A stretch of DNA of 64,000 nucleotides from Epiperipatus broadwayi (GCA_028023455.1 JAQFVV010013296.1:62001-126000); one strand, 5' to 3'. Shown: positions 1-11,340, counted from the stretch's first letter. Numbers and translations are program-made. Notes: generated from the letters alone by a model not told the origin.

Positions 1-161
1 TGGCATACCTGGACCTTGTACTTTGGAGAATCTTCTTCAGTGACATTAACTTGCAGGTATGCCATACAACAACAGATTAGATGTCAGGCTATGAGATCTT
101 GATTAATGCTTCTGGCCCTGGCCACAATAATCAATAAGCTCTGTCAGTCAGAGTTGTCTTC

Positions 162-1090
162 TTGGGTTTTCTAAATTCACTCTTTCCTTTATTAATCTTC
201 TTGAATGTTAATTTCAATCATTGTGATCAATGTCAGGGGTTTAAATTCATGGCAACACTATACATAATTAAAAATTGGTTTAATCTTAATCTGCCACAGG
301 TCATCTGCATGACTGAGACAAAAATTATTCAAAGGTCTAGTTACAGAATCGAGCTGTTTTTCTCCCTTGGTTACTATAAATATTCAAATTCTCTTTTCTT
401 TATTAATCATCTTCTAAAATGGTAATTTTAATCATCAGGATCAATGTCAGGGGCTTAAATTCCCTGGCAAGACTATACATCATTAAAAATTTGGTTTAAT
501 GTTAATCTGCCACAGGTCATCTGCATGGCAGAGACAAAAATTAGACAATGGTCTAGTTACAGAATCGAGCTGTTTTTTTTCCTTGGTTACTTTAAATATT
601 AAAACACTCTCATTGTGGCTGGAGGTGTTGCAATATTGATAAGTAGACACAGAACCTCTTAAGAGTTCAAAGTCATTTTTGTTGATTCTAATTGTATTAT
701 CATTGATTTGCATTATAGCAAACATCATTTGAATCTTGTATATCTATACTTACAAAGCAATGAGCTATTAATCAGAAAATCATAGACACTATTAATGTAT
801 TTACAGCTTCAAACTCCTTTCCCTTGTTGATTTTAGGGGATCTTAACAAGAGTTATGAGCAATTTAATCATCAATACATGAATTTTCTCAATGAGGAGGT
901 CATAGAGTGGTAGAGGTTTCTTTCCTCCAGAGGCATTCTCCTATTATACCCATAAATGGAGTACCCTTATTGACCTCCTTTACTACATGCCAGACTTACA
1001 ATTTCAGCTGAATGTGGTGCTAAGGTTGGTCAGTTTTTATGACCACTTGGCACTGCACATAGACATTGAAGCAGATGATGGGACTCTGAC
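162..1090 (+). pseudogene. LINE endonuclease region, broken (copy A)
   Basis: Fragments of an apurinic-type (exonuclease III fold) endonuclease can be read across several frames. There is an N-terminal N-V-R-G-L-N-S-like block near 445-470, an M-A-E-T-K block near 523-540, a G-G-V-A-I-L-I-S block near 620-645, an L-G-D-L-N block near 835-850, and a Y-D-H-L-A-L block near 1038-1055 that matches the usual terminal S-D-H motif with Ser changed to Tyr. In living elements this domain nicks the target DNA. The first about 200 bp of it are present twice (see the 214-bp duplication). No frame is open throughout, so no protein is made. Confidence 0.5.
188..605 (+). repeat. 214-bp tandem duplication in the endonuclease part of LINE copy A
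   Basis: The sequence from 188 to about 401 is repeated from about 402 to 605. A landmark (atcaatgtcagggg) occurs at 226 and 440, giving a period of 214 bp. The second unit is closer to coding (it has M-A-E-T-K where the first has M-T-E-T-K). The copies have diverged, so the duplication is old. Confidence 0.8.
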
Positions 1091-1120
1091 TTTGTATGGT
1101 TTGAGGAGTACTATGAGGCT

Positions 1121-2191
1121 GGTGAATAAACTTATCATTTTTGGTCTCATTTCTGAAATTTTTATATATTTGTTTAAAATAAATATTTTGAATTTAGCCC
1201 CCTTTTCAGGCCTGGACTGCTTCCCTTGAAGTGGTGTAGGCTAATATAAAAATATTCAGTTGAAACTCTCCGGACCCAAAAAAAATTACTTCTTGAGGCA
1301 AACAACATTTCAAATAAACTGGACTTAGTGTTGACAAAATTCTATGACTAAAGGTACATTACCAAAATAGTCAAAGACCTTGCAGGACACATTGCCATCA
1401 ATCATGCCCATAGGTTCCTTGAAAACAGTCACTGTTGGACCAGAAGTTATTTGATATGGGTGCTGGGGAAAAGAAAGAAGCGGGTGACCCCCCTCATCAA
1501 TTGTCCTTGGTGGGCAGTCATACATCAGTGATGCTATGATTCTGGTAATCCATAATTTATTTTATCTCCCAAATTGCAGAGTCAAGGAATGGCTATTAGT
1601 AGAGCTGAATGCTGGGTGGATTTCTCATTGAATCATGGAATCACTAATCAAGACATCCTGGTGAATAAACATATCATTCCTGCAGGTCTCATTTCTGAAA
1701 TTTATATAAAATTGTTTAAAATAAATAAGACCCCTTTCAGGCATGGACTGCCTTCCTTGAAATGGTGCAACCTGTTATAAAAAATTCAGTTGGAACTCTC
1801 CTGACCCAGAAAAAAATATTACTTGAGATAAATGACACTGCAAATAAACTGGACTTAGTGTTGATGAAATTCTGTGACTGAAGGAACATTACCAAAACAG
1901 TCAAAGGGCCTTGGCAGAACCCATTGCCATCAAGCATGCCTGTAGTTTCCTTGAAAACAGACACTGTTGGACCAGAAGTTATTTGAGGTGAGTGCTGGGA
2001 GGAAGAAGGAAGCAGATGACCCCCTTCATCAATCATCCTTGGTGGGCAGTCATATATCAGTGATGTTATGATCCTGGTAATCTGTAATTTACTTCATCTC
2101 CAAGTTGCAGTCAAGGAATGGCTATTAGTAGGGTGAGTGCTGGGTGGTTTTTCTCATTGAATCATGAAATTACTAATCAAGACATTCTTAA
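1121..2191 (+). repeat. about 539-bp tandem duplication inside LINE copy A
   Basis: Unit 1 (1121-1659) and unit 2 (1660 to about 2191) are in direct orientation. Both start with ggtgaataaac and both contain cttggtgggcagtcata and ggaatggctattagtag at matching places. The units differ by many point changes and small indels. They lie between the endonuclease and RT parts, so this is duplication of LINE internal sequence after insertion, not two LINE insertions. Confidence 0.8.
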
Positions 2192-2229
2192 AAAGCTTAA
2201 TCATTCCCGGAGGGGGACCACCCTGGTCC

Positions 2230-3300
2230 ACATGTGATTCCCAAGTTCCTCCTACTATACCTGAGTTATTTTGTTGTGCCAATCATCTTGGAAGTCATCA
2301 ATGAGCTGGCCACAGGGTGTAGGTCAGTTGAGGGCCTGTACCCAGTCTTGCTAGGGCCCTTTTTAAAAAAACACGGTTCACTCTCTGAGTTCTCTAGTCT
2401 TCAGCAGATTTCTATGATGCCTCTGGTCATCAAAATTGTTGAGTCACTTCTTAAGGACCACATTCAAAATACAATTTAAGACTTGTCTGCTGTGCAGTTT
2501 ACAAGAAAAGGGCTATCTACAATCAATGTTGTTTGTTTGTTTAAGATTGTACTCGAGAATGTGATGCATTGCAAAGGTGTCGGACTAATCACTGTCTAAC
2601 TAAATATCAGGGCAGCTTTTGACTCAGTGAGCATAAATCTGCCCATTGAGGTACTTAGGTGTTATATGGTCTCTGAGGCCCATCTTTCTATAATTGAAAA
2701 TCTTAGTAACAGAGAGATGCTCAACACTTTGGGTGGAAAGGTGGGCACCTAGCTTTCATCCAAATCTCTCTAGTTCACAGGGCTCTCTGCTCAGTAGTCT
2801 TGTTCACAGCATTCATCAACCTGCTACTTGTTAGACTTCGAGAGGGACCTGCTGGGTATTTACATACAATGTAAGATCGGTCAAGTATCTCACATATGTC
2901 AATGATAATGTGGCATTTCTTCTATCGGAGAAATATATTCCTGGTCTTGAAAAAATCATGGACTGATATTCTGAGAACTATTCCTCAGCTATAATTGGGA
3001 GAAGTCTGCAGCATGGTAGCTATTGACTGGGAAGATTTCATTTAATTTTTTGGTCATGTTGCAGAATTTTCTTGATTTTTCCCTTATGCTTTCTGCAAGA
3101 GATATGAGAATTCAGGTTCAAAGAAAACTACTTGAGATGGTCAAAAGCACAGTTGATTTGATTTCAGGGATTTACCTGTCATTAGTGAGAAAAGTGGCAT
3201 TATTTAATATGCTAGCTTTTCCAAAAATAAATTATTTTATGCTGGTAATAGTGCCAACTAAAGATTTCCAGGCGAAGGTTAACTCTCTTTGCTATTGACT
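2230..3300 (+). pseudogene. LINE reverse transcriptase remnant (copy A)
   Basis: RT motifs can be followed through several frames: a P-L-V-I-K-I-x-E block near 2420-2450, an R-A-A-F-D-S-V block near 2610-2632 (the usual D-x-x-x-A-F-D motif), and a Y-V-N-D block near 2893-2906 where active RTs have Y-x-D-D. The region after the palm (3100-3300) has RDMRIQVQ, SGIYLSL and FPKI-like blocks that match copy B at 54 kb. The catalytic Asp to Asn change reads as GTCGAT to GTCAAT, a CpG transition. Non-functional. Confidence 0.55.
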
Positions 3301-3738
3301 GCTCTGGAAGAAAAAAGTTGTCACGATAAGCCATAGAAGGATGTGCCAACCCAAAAAAGTTGATGGGCTTGCCCTTCACTATATTCAAATCTTTCTATAT
3401 CAGAGGGCCTACAATCTTTTTGTTGGGATAAAAGTGGTATACATCAGATGTTTTTCATTCTTAAATTCCCCCTGCTGACTCGCTGCCATCTATAGATAGG
3501 CCCCAGCCTATAAAACTGCTGGCTTGGCTGAAGAAGCTTGTTGCATTGGCTAAAGGGACATGATTTGGAAGTAAATTGCTGTCAGCTAAATTGAAATATT
3601 GGGATGTACACCAATTGTTTAACCCTATCACAGCTGTTCCTCGGGGCTTCTTGGGACTTTCGAATGATTTGTTAATTAGGAAATTTAAATTCTGTACATT
3701 GAAGGGAAGATATCTGGATTTCATTAATAAAAGTAAAT

Positions 3739-3930
3739 TTGACTGCACTCCCTACCAGTGAATTCTTAGTCAGGCGGAGAGGTTTTGTCAAACTAGATTC
3801 GGTTTCCCAGATGTGCAATCAAGAAAATGAATCAATGCAGAATCTATTCTTTGGTTGTGTGGTATTAAATGCAGAGCAACATTCAATGGTTGGATCACAT
3901 CCTATAAACAAAGTATTTTTAACCTGAATG
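3739..3930 (+). pseudogene. LINE C-terminal Cys/His segment (copy A)
   Basis: A 62-residue open stretch has the pattern C-N-Q-E-N-E-S-M-Q-N-L-F-F-G-C near residues 26-40. It matches I-C-Q-L-C-K-T-D-N-E-T-L-Q-H-F-L-L-K-C in copy B (about 55155-55212) and is the zinc-knuckle-like tail found after the RT in many LINEs. The first Cys of the pair and the His are lost here. Part of the same dead element. Confidence 0.5.
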
Positions 3931-4239
3931 AATGCCTAAAAGCTGGAATTTTTGGAATAATTAAACTGTCAATGATGATGACTACATACTTTGGACAATG
4001 AGATGCCATCTTTTATTTGAGAAGAGTAAGGGTAATTACACAGTGAACTTTTACACAAGATCAGAGCTATCAGGAAGAGGGATCACTTAATCTCACTCGA
4101 AAGAAACTATGATACCTGGAAGCTTGTGCTGTTGCCAGAATAGTTTTTGCTTCAGTGATGGGAGCTTCCTTCATAGTCTGTCTAAAGTCACTATACGTAA
4201 GCCACTAAGATGGCTCTGGCCATGGTTAGGTTTGCAAAT

Positions 4240-5196
4240 TTTGGGCAATTGATAGCCAAAGGATTAGCCCTCCTATAATGCTCAGAAGGCTAGAGAATGT
4301 GTATTGTTTCCCTGCTCATGTTTTGTCAAGTAAAGATGCTGAACTCTCAATTTTTAGAAAAAGGACAAGATTGTTGAAAAGAGTGCATGTTGCTCAAACT
4401 GTCCAAACACTCATCATAATTCAAGACAATTTCTTTAATTTTTCACTTGGTAATTTGCTCTACTATTTATTCCTTGTATTCATAAGCGATAAAGTTACTT
4501 TTGAAAATAAATCTTAATGTTCACAAATGGTTTATAAAAATTACTGATATAATTTTCAGAAATGTTTTATAATTTCATCTAAATTAATGGCAGTGATAAA
4601 TGTCAACTGAACTATTACTGGTAATTTACTCATTACTATTCCTACCAATGTAATCTTAATTCCATTTTGAGGAAACTACACTAATATTTTTTGCATTGAC
4701 TTGATAATATTAATTATCTATTCATTATCTAGAGATTGTTATAGAACATTGATTACTGTAATAACATTATCTGATCTTTGCCTTCTTCCTTTCTATTTCT
4801 TTGTTTTAGCATTTTTCATGAATAAATTCTGATTATTCAAGATTGCATGTTTTTGCAATGAGGCATATATATGACATTTCATTCAATATTTGTTTTCTTT
4901 TATTTTTTAATAAGACAAATTAAATTATTTTAATTCATTCATTCTCATTTGATTTGTTTTTATTCTAGCCATTGACCATGTCATATCATACTACTATGTT
5001 GTTTATTATGTTTCTAAATATATTGAAAATCATTCAAATATGCTTTAAAATTGCAGAGTTCAATAATTAATTCATTTTTAAAATTTTAATTACAATTAGT
5101 TTTTTATCTATCACTTTAAAATGTTAGTGTAATACTAAAATTCAAAATGTTGATAAATTGATTTCTAAAATCAAATGTTTGGATTGTAAAATATGT
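4240..5196. other. AT-rich spacer, nothing recognised
   Basis: AT-rich sequence rich in ATT/AAT runs. I see no coding signal, repeat structure or element end. If the exon at 5203-5345 is real, this is intron downstream of it on the minus strand. Confidence 0.6.
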
Positions 5197-5202
5197 ACTT
5201 AC

Positions 5203-5345
5203 CATGGATAAAGAAGTTATTATTTTTGATAATTCGGAAATTCTTCCATTGATAGCTTTACTAGTTAAAATTTTAACTGTAAAATTTTCTCCACAAAGAA
5301 ATAATAAATATGAGATATTTTCAGAAAGCCAAGGTTCAGGAATAG
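5203..5345 (-). CDS. Candidate internal exon of an unidentified host gene
   Basis: Read on the minus strand, a T-rich tract ending TTTTTATTAG leads into 143 nt that are open in one frame and end at ATG followed by GTAAGTAC, a strong donor. The exon starts in phase 1 (two bases complete a codon) and ends in phase 0. It encodes 47 residues, beginning IPEPWLSENISYLLFLCGEN and ending SELSKIITSLSM. Amino acid use is mixed and protein-like, unlike the Phe/Ile/Asn/Lys-only translations of the surrounding AT-rich DNA. The exon at 37816-37971 on the same strand ends in phase 1, so the two could be joined directly over a 32-kb intron, giving an Ala codon at the junction. I do not recognise the family. 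The case rests on both splice sites plus codon content. Confidence 0.55.
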
Positions 5346-5378
5346 CTAATAAAAACAAACAATAAAAAACATATATAT

Positions 5379-5931
5379 ATAATTGAAATAATATTTTTAC
5401 CGGTTTATAAATAATTACAAACAATCTTAAAATCCGCAGAAGTACTTTTGGTTACTTTCTAACCTGCCTCAACTGCCATTAAATTTAAAAACCAAAAGCG
5501 GAAGCAAACATCATCAATTCAAATTCCACGAATCTCGTATTTTAATGTTAGAAGCTTGTCGATTTATTAAATGCGTTTTATTCCTGTTTATAAAAATTGC
5601 CTCTTTAATTTTTCTTTTACTATGGTTTCTCTCTTCATGAAGAATTTTCACATTTTCTCTCTTCATTTTCATGAAGAGAGAAACCATAGTAAAAGAAAAA
5701 TTAAAGAGGCAATTTTTATAAACAGGAATGAAATGCATTTAATAAATCGACAAGCTTCTAACATTAAAATACGAGATTCGTGGAATTTGAATTGATGACG
5801 TTTGCTTCCGCTTTTGGTTTTTGAATTTAATGGCAGTTGAGGCAGGTTAGAAAGTAACCGAAAGCACTTCTGCGGATTTTAAGATTGTTTGTAATTATTT
5901 ATAAACCGTTAAAAATATTATTTCAATTATA
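5379..5931. repeat. 553-bp near-perfect palindrome (foldback element)
   Basis: Left arm 5379-5641 and right arm 5668-5931 are reverse complements, with a 26-nt loop at 5642-5667. I count about eight mismatches over some 263 bp, all but one transitions. The transcript of either strand would fold into one very long hairpin. No transposase, tRNA-like promoter or clear target duplication is visible, and the flanks are TA-rich. It may be a non-autonomous foldback or MITE-type element, or an inverted duplication. It sits 33 bp from the acceptor of the candidate exon at 5203-5345. The two ORFs seen in its arms are mirror images and not genes. Confidence 0.9.
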
Positions 5932-5967
5932 ATTACAATATTGTTTTTAATTAACGGATATTTTATT

Positions 5968-5969
<2 letters not shown>

Positions 5970-6006
<37 letters not shown>
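5970..6006. repeat. (TA)n microsatellite
   Basis: An uninterrupted run of alternating T and A of about 37 bp, just outside the palindrome. Confidence 0.95.
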
Positions 6007-6008
<2 letters not shown>

Positions 6009-8460
6009 GCCAGACCATGTATAATGGCCACACACAAAATGGCTGTTGCTGAAGATTCAGCACAGCTAAAATTTATCATATTAAAATTGTAATTTTAACA
6101 GATCTATTAAATCATAATTTAGATGTGTATTTGGAAGTATTTATATATGACATATAAATAAGTGGGTTTGGTCTATATTATATTCCTATTTATACCCCCA
6201 GTACAAGTGTATGTAGTATATGTGTTAATAATTTTATTCGCACAGCAAATCTATATCATAAAAAGAAAACTACGCTTGTAACATTTGTTTACATGTGGAA
6301 CAGTTTTGTTTGTATTTAAGTTTATTATCACTTGTAATGTTCCGATACACGTATATAGAAATGTATTTTTTTTTCTAAAAATTGTTTAAATAGAATTCAA
6401 ATTTTGTACTTATTAGAATTTAAATTTTATATTTATTAGAATTAATTAATATTAATTTATCAAGAAAAAAACCTTTTGTCAATTGTAATCTACTTTTAGC
6501 AGAAGAAAAATGTTTTGTATTAAAAGAAATTTGTTCTGGTTGATGATCATGGATAAAGATAAAATCACAAAGTTGATTTTATCTAAAAGAATGTAAGCAC
6601 AATGGGTGGTGCAATTAATCAATATGGAAGCTATACAATTTCCATTAGAGAAAATCATACTTTAAGACATAAAAAGTGAAAGAATGTAGGTAAATTAATA
6701 TAAAAGTATAGTTTTTTGTTGGCTGATGAAATAGCTCATAGGGGATATTACAATTGGACTAATTGGGCTATATGTGCTACTTACTTGGAGCATTGAGGTC
6801 AGCTGTTCCTAGCTCATCAAAGTAGTCAGATGGCAAATGTTTAAGAAAATAAAAACTTTGTTTCCAGTTTGTCCCAGAAATAGGACGATCTATGTTTGCT
6901 AAAATAAGAGTTGGATCCAGCTTGTCTAAGTAATGGAATGGTATATGCTTGTGGAAAATAACAAAGCAGAAAGAAAGGAGAAATGATACATGTTTGCTAA
7001 AAAAAATATATAGTTGTATCCAGCTTGTCTAAAGAACAGAAAGAAGAAAGGAAATTTGAAATTAGACATTCGGATATGGGGAGTATCATTAAATGGATTT
7101 TAGAAAAGTTATCAACAATATGAATCCTCTCTCCATTTAATAAACAAAAGAATCATATTTGGAGAACTTGAATTTGTATTTGACCTACGTGTGAGCATAA
7201 TCTTTAGTCACAAGCATGCATTCATATAGGCGAGGTGTATAATAAAGTCTGACATGAAAGATATATATCTATGTGAAAATTATATTCGCAGATCCTATAA
7301 TCAAGGAGATGTCATTATTGTTCATTTCAGTTTACTACAATATCATGGAGTAGACTTCTAGCAGCAGTACACCACCCGTTTGTCCCCGAAACCCGAAAAT
7401 GCCATAGAAGAAATAGCAGACCCTGATGGAAGAAAGATTCTCATATGTGTATTGGTGAAAGGAAGCCCTATCTGCCCTATTGAGTAGCCATGTGGTTCAT
7501 ATTGAAGTTTAACTTAATGAAAGTACAAGTTCAGATGAGTGTATATAATTTTTTTATATAAAAGTTTTTTTATATATATATAAATAATTACTTGATTTTT
7601 ATTTACTTGTATATTATCAAGATTGACCTTTGTATTTAATTTTTTTTGTGTGTGTAATATATGATATTTGCTGCATACATTTGATTTCTGAATTTATTAC
7701 TTTAAAGTGGGGAAGGGGTATAGACCACATCCATTGTGCAATCCTTTAAATATTTTTTTTATATATATGCATTTGTTTCTGTAAATGAATTTTTAATTTA
7801 CTCAGGTAATATCTCATTCATATTATATTTTCATTATTTGTGATATGAACTGGATTAAATTATTTTTTAATATATGTAATTGGTGGAGGGAGATATAAAA
7901 TAATCTGGCAATAATAAATAGTAAATTTCATAGTTAAATCATTTACTGTTTTCTTTACTTAGTTTTGAGGCATTATTGATTCATTAGCAGATAGGATTGT
8001 AGTTATTTAATCAAAATGCTGACCCACTTAGTAACCTGAGATGTAAAGAAATCATATAATGAGCTAGACAGAGGTAACTTACTGGGGAGTTGGATTGTTT
8101 CATTTATTCCAGTCCAAACTTATTAAATTATTAATATACGATAATGATCATTCATATTTGTACACTCTCAAGAGAGAAAAAGGAGAATAAACAATGAAGT
8201 TCTTGAGTGAGGATGGCACAAGAGGCTGAATTAAAATATGTCAGTTAAAGGTGTACAAAATCTAAAAAAATGATCAATGTTTAGTTAATCAGTCGATTAT
8301 GGGATAATTTAACAGAGAAGACTTCGATTGACTTACTTTTAGGTTGAATCTACTTCTTCTAATAATTCTTATGAAATATTTATTCATATTTAACCAACAA
8401 TATTTACAGAGAATTATTATTGATTTTCCATTTTGCAACATATGTCACTTCATGCTCGGT
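6007..8460. other. Spacer with a weak direct repeat and one GC-richer block
   Basis: No gene is recognised. A motif containing atgtttgctaaaa and cagcttgtctaa occurs at about 6893-6930 and again at about 6991-7033, a degenerate direct repeat of roughly 100 bp. The block 7331-7492 is less AT-rich and has short open stretches in two different frames, after a possible acceptor (gttcatttcag). It has stops in each frame and no convincing donor, so I do not call it an exon. Confidence 0.5.
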
Positions 8461-8472
8461 GCGTATGTGGTT

Positions 8473-8593
8473 TCTAGGTGTATAAGACCTGGGTGGGAAC
8501 ATGGGGCCATTTTCTGTACCAGTTCGTAATTCTCACCCAGGTCTTATACACCTAGACCTGGGTAGGTGGAGTTTCGAACCAGTACAGAAAATG
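8473..8593. repeat. Overlapping inverted repeats (two alternative hairpins)
   Basis: Arm A (8473-8495) is an exact reverse complement of arm A' (8534-8556). Arm B (about 8508-8548) is an imperfect reverse complement of B' (about 8551-8593), centred on ccaggtcttatacacctagacctgg. The order A-B-A'-B' means that A with A' and B with B' compete for the same bases, or form a pseudoknot-like fold. B' contains ttcgaacc, which resembles a tRNA T-arm/B-box. The block lies about 450 bp before the gypsy gag remnant at 9.05 kb and could belong to its leader, but no LTR is visible. Confidence 0.75.
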
Positions 8594-9049
8594 ACGTCGA
8601 AAGTGTTAGGTATGAACAAGATTTAAAAAAACTAAGTTAAGTAAAAAAAGGATGGTTGTAAATGATATATAGTTTTAGTAATTAGTTAAGAGTTTTTGTG
8701 TGAAAATTTATTAGCGTAACCAAAATAAATAATAGCGAAAATAGAAGGGAATAACTTTATTGGTACTACGGCGTATAGTTAGAAGGGGCATTTGAAAATT
8801 TTATATATTATTACATGTGAGAGCAATTGTTTATAGAAATCAGATAAATGTGCTGAAAGGAAAGAGCGATTAGTAAGGGACAATGTAATGTGTGATGCAC
8901 TGCGTATCTATTATACGAAATGAAATACAATTTTTTTTTGGAATTGAATTAATAAACATTAGTATAAAGATAGTAGAAATAAGATAGAATATTTTCAGCT
9001 TCAAGTTAAATAAATTAAACCGATAAATGCTTACGAGAGCATGAAAAAG

Positions 9050-9900
9050 CAATGATGGAAGAATTCGCAAACTTTGTGAAAAAGGAAGTAACTAAAATGT
9101 CAGAAGAGATGGAGAACAGAGAAGGCTAAACAAGAAAAAGAGATAATTCAGAAGAGGATGCACAAAGTGAAGTATTATGGGAAATAGAGTTAAAATTTCA
9201 AAAATTGGAAATGAAATATGATAAATCTAATCAAAATAAGGGGGATGATATAGAAGCAAATAAAATAGATAGACGGTCAATTAAACAGGACACAGAAATC
9301 AAGAACAAACAAAATATGATGGTTGAAATCATTAAAAAGGAACAAGACAACAATATTACAAATAGTGGAGATAATCTTGATGTTCCTGTAGAAAAGACTG
9401 ATGGAAGTTATCAGCTACCACAACCAAATATAAACCAATTTTTAAAAATCTGTACATTTGAAGGAAAAATGGGGGAGGCTTCAGTGGAACATATAAGAAG
9501 TTTGGAGAATTACTTTCATATAAATAGTTAATGAAATCAGTAAATTGGCTATTTCCAGCACTCATCTTCATGGAGATGCATCAGCTTGGTGGAAGTCTTT
9601 ATTTCACTACCCTCCAACCTTCAATCAATATAAGGACAGGATTATTAGAGATTTCTGGAGTGCAGAGCAACAGGAGACCATCCTGTATCAAATCATGCAG
9701 GAGAAATACAAAAATGGTATAAATGAAAATTTCTCAGTTTTTCCCCAGGCAAGTAGCAAGATTGTGGACTTTACATGCATGTAGTATGTCAGAGGACCAA
9801 ATCTTTAGGATTATCTGATGTAATTTGTCCTCTCATGTCACACAGATGCTAGTAATAACTGGAGCAAAATCAGTTGAACAAGTAGCTTACTTACTAGACA
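9050..9900 (+). pseudogene. gypsy gag remnant (fragment 1)
   Basis: The start is rich in Glu and Lys with heptad-like helices (about 9050-9330). It is followed by a capsid-like stretch with I-C-T-F-E-G-K near 9450 and, in another frame after a stop near 9530, a block with H-L-H-G-D-A-S-A-W-W-K-S-L near 9560-9600. The W-W pair matches the gag of the 17.9-25.2 kb element (W-D-W-W-R-S-L). Gag forms the particle in which the element is reverse transcribed. At least one stop and two frame changes break it. Confidence 0.65.
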
Positions 9901-9928
9901 CCATATATGGGAGAGAGAGCAAGATGGA

Positions 9929-10372
9929 GTGGTAGGGAAGATGCAAGAAAATAGTAAAGGTACAGCCCAGCATTGGAATGTGAAGAGTGGGCTGTGTAAA
10001 CACCTCGTTGAAAAGAAAATGTCAAATTTGGTCGGTTCTTGGGAAGATAAACTACCAGAATATGCACCACAGAGTTGTCCAAAAATACCTTTAGAAATTG
10101 AGGGGATTGAGGTCATCGCAATGTTAGACTCTGGTAGCCAGATATCAGTGATATCTGAGGAATTATACCAGAGAATTTTATCAGTAAACTCACAAATAGA
10201 GACCTTACCTTTAAAGGCGACACAAATCACCCTTGCAAATAATCGAAGAGCAAACCTTATACCTAAGCAAATATGGTTAGAATTAGTTATAAGTGGAAGG
10301 ACAGTTTATCATGTATTTTTAATTGTGGGTAGTCTAATTCATGAGGTCATATTAGGGTTAGATTTCTTGTAA
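9929..10372 (+). pseudogene. gypsy aspartic protease region (fragment 1)
   Basis: A 147-residue open stretch carries the retropepsin active site A-M-L-D-S-G-S-Q-I-S-V, with Asp at residue 67, and ends with the I-L-G-L-D-F-L block typical of the second half of these proteases. In living elements this enzyme cuts the Gag-Pol polyprotein. The active-site motif is intact, but the frame stops at 10370-10372, before the RT. The first about 40 residues belong to the end of gag. Confidence 0.75.
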
Positions 10373-10559
10373 AAGAACCAGTGCATTTTAAATTAGGAAA
10401 AGGGAATAATGAGCTACTAGGTAGGTGACATTAAATTCTTGCCACCTCAGTTACCTAACTTGGGGGAAACCTGTTGTATAAATCATTCTATTTTAGATTT
10501 GATGCAAGAAAAAATGAGTGAGGTGAAGACAGCATCTAACAGGGACAGCAAAAGACTCC

Positions 10560-11340
10560 AAGGGGTATTTCAAGAGTATCATGAAATTTTTTCAGACAGC
10601 CAGGGAAGATCAGAGGATATCAACCGAAGATCAAATGGAAGCCAGGGAAACCTTTTCAAGCATAGTCATACCCAGTCCCAAATCAATTTAAAAAAGAAGT
10701 GGAGAAACAGTTAGAGTAGATGTTGAATGGGGACATAATTAGTAAATGTTTGTCTCCTTATTGCAACCCTTTGGTAGTGGTTAGAAAAAAAGATGGGTCG
10801 GTAAGGTTGTGTTTGGATGCCCCTCAGCTCAATAAGGTGACTATACTGGACTGTACAATCCCACCCTCAATACAAGAGTTATTAGGAAAATTTAAAGGGA
10901 AAAGAATATTCTCTACAATCAATTTAACTTCCAGTTACTGGCAGATAGAACTCCACCCGAATGATCGCCAGTATACTGCCTTCAGGTATGGAGGATATTC
11001 ATACAATTTTAATCGTATGCCCTTTGGACTTATCAGCAGTGGTTCTGGGATGCTGCAATGCCTAGATTGTGTCCTATCATCTGATATCAAGAAAATTCTC
11101 ACCATGTATATGGACAATGTAGTTATAGCATCTGCATCTATGGAAGAGCATCTCCAGCAGTTGGAACAGTTTTTTAGGGAATGTAAAAAAAAAAATATCC
11201 AAGATAAATTTAAAGAAGAGTAAAGTGGCTTCCAATGAAATCAAATTTCTGGGCCACTTGGTAGGCCAGTGAGGAATCAAGCCTTATCCAGATAAAATAA
11301 CTGTGATTTCAGATTTCCCTAGACCTCAGACAAAGAAACA
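10560..11340 (+). pseudogene. gypsy reverse transcriptase, catalytic Asp residues lost (fragment 1)
   Basis: The linker before the RT (about 10560-10715) is frame-broken. The main open part (10720-11223) holds the RT fingers and palm: C-N-P-L-V-V-V-R-K-K-D-G-S near residues 15-27, then F-S-T-I-N-L where active enzymes have F-S-T-x-D-L, then F-N-R-M-P-F-G-L near 97-104, then Y-M-D-N at 130-133 where active enzymes have Y-x-D-D. Two of the three catalytic Asp residues are therefore Asn, and both changes fit CpG to CpA (ATCGAT, GACGAT). After a stop at 11221, homology continues with F-L-G-H-L-V-G and ends near 11340. Confidence 0.8.

Larger units (their letters stand above)
150..4230 (+). mobile_element. 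L1/Tx1-like non-LTR retrotransposon, decayed copy A
   Basis: A decayed LINE reads left to right. An endonuclease-like part (about 162-1090) is followed by reverse transcriptase remnants (about 2230-3300) and a C-terminal cysteine/histidine segment (about 3739-3930). Every part is broken by stops and frameshifts. The order endonuclease, RT, C-terminal CCHC-like segment is that of L1/Tx1-type LINEs, which copy themselves by target-primed reverse transcription. A related but separate copy lies at 54180-55740. Both share the stretch after the RT core with wording like RDMR(I/V)(Q/R), ITGIYLSL and a K-V-x-x-(F/L)-N-x-L-x-FPKI block. I see no poly(A) tail or target duplication, so both ends are approximate. 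Assignment to the L1/Tx1 side rather than another LINE clade is moderately sure. Confidence 0.6.

Noticed and set aside
1-66. tggcatacc at the start and ggtatgcca at 56-64, like terminal inverted repeats
   Set aside because: Only 9 bp, at the window edge, with no element between them; most likely chance or part of an element outside the window.
5514-5795. Two similar 74-codon ORFs, one on each strand
   Set aside because: They are mirror images in the arms of the palindrome and have no motif.
9838-10230. Minus-strand ORF of 130 codons opposite the gypsy protease
   Set aside because: Shadow of the real protease frame on the other strand; no motif.
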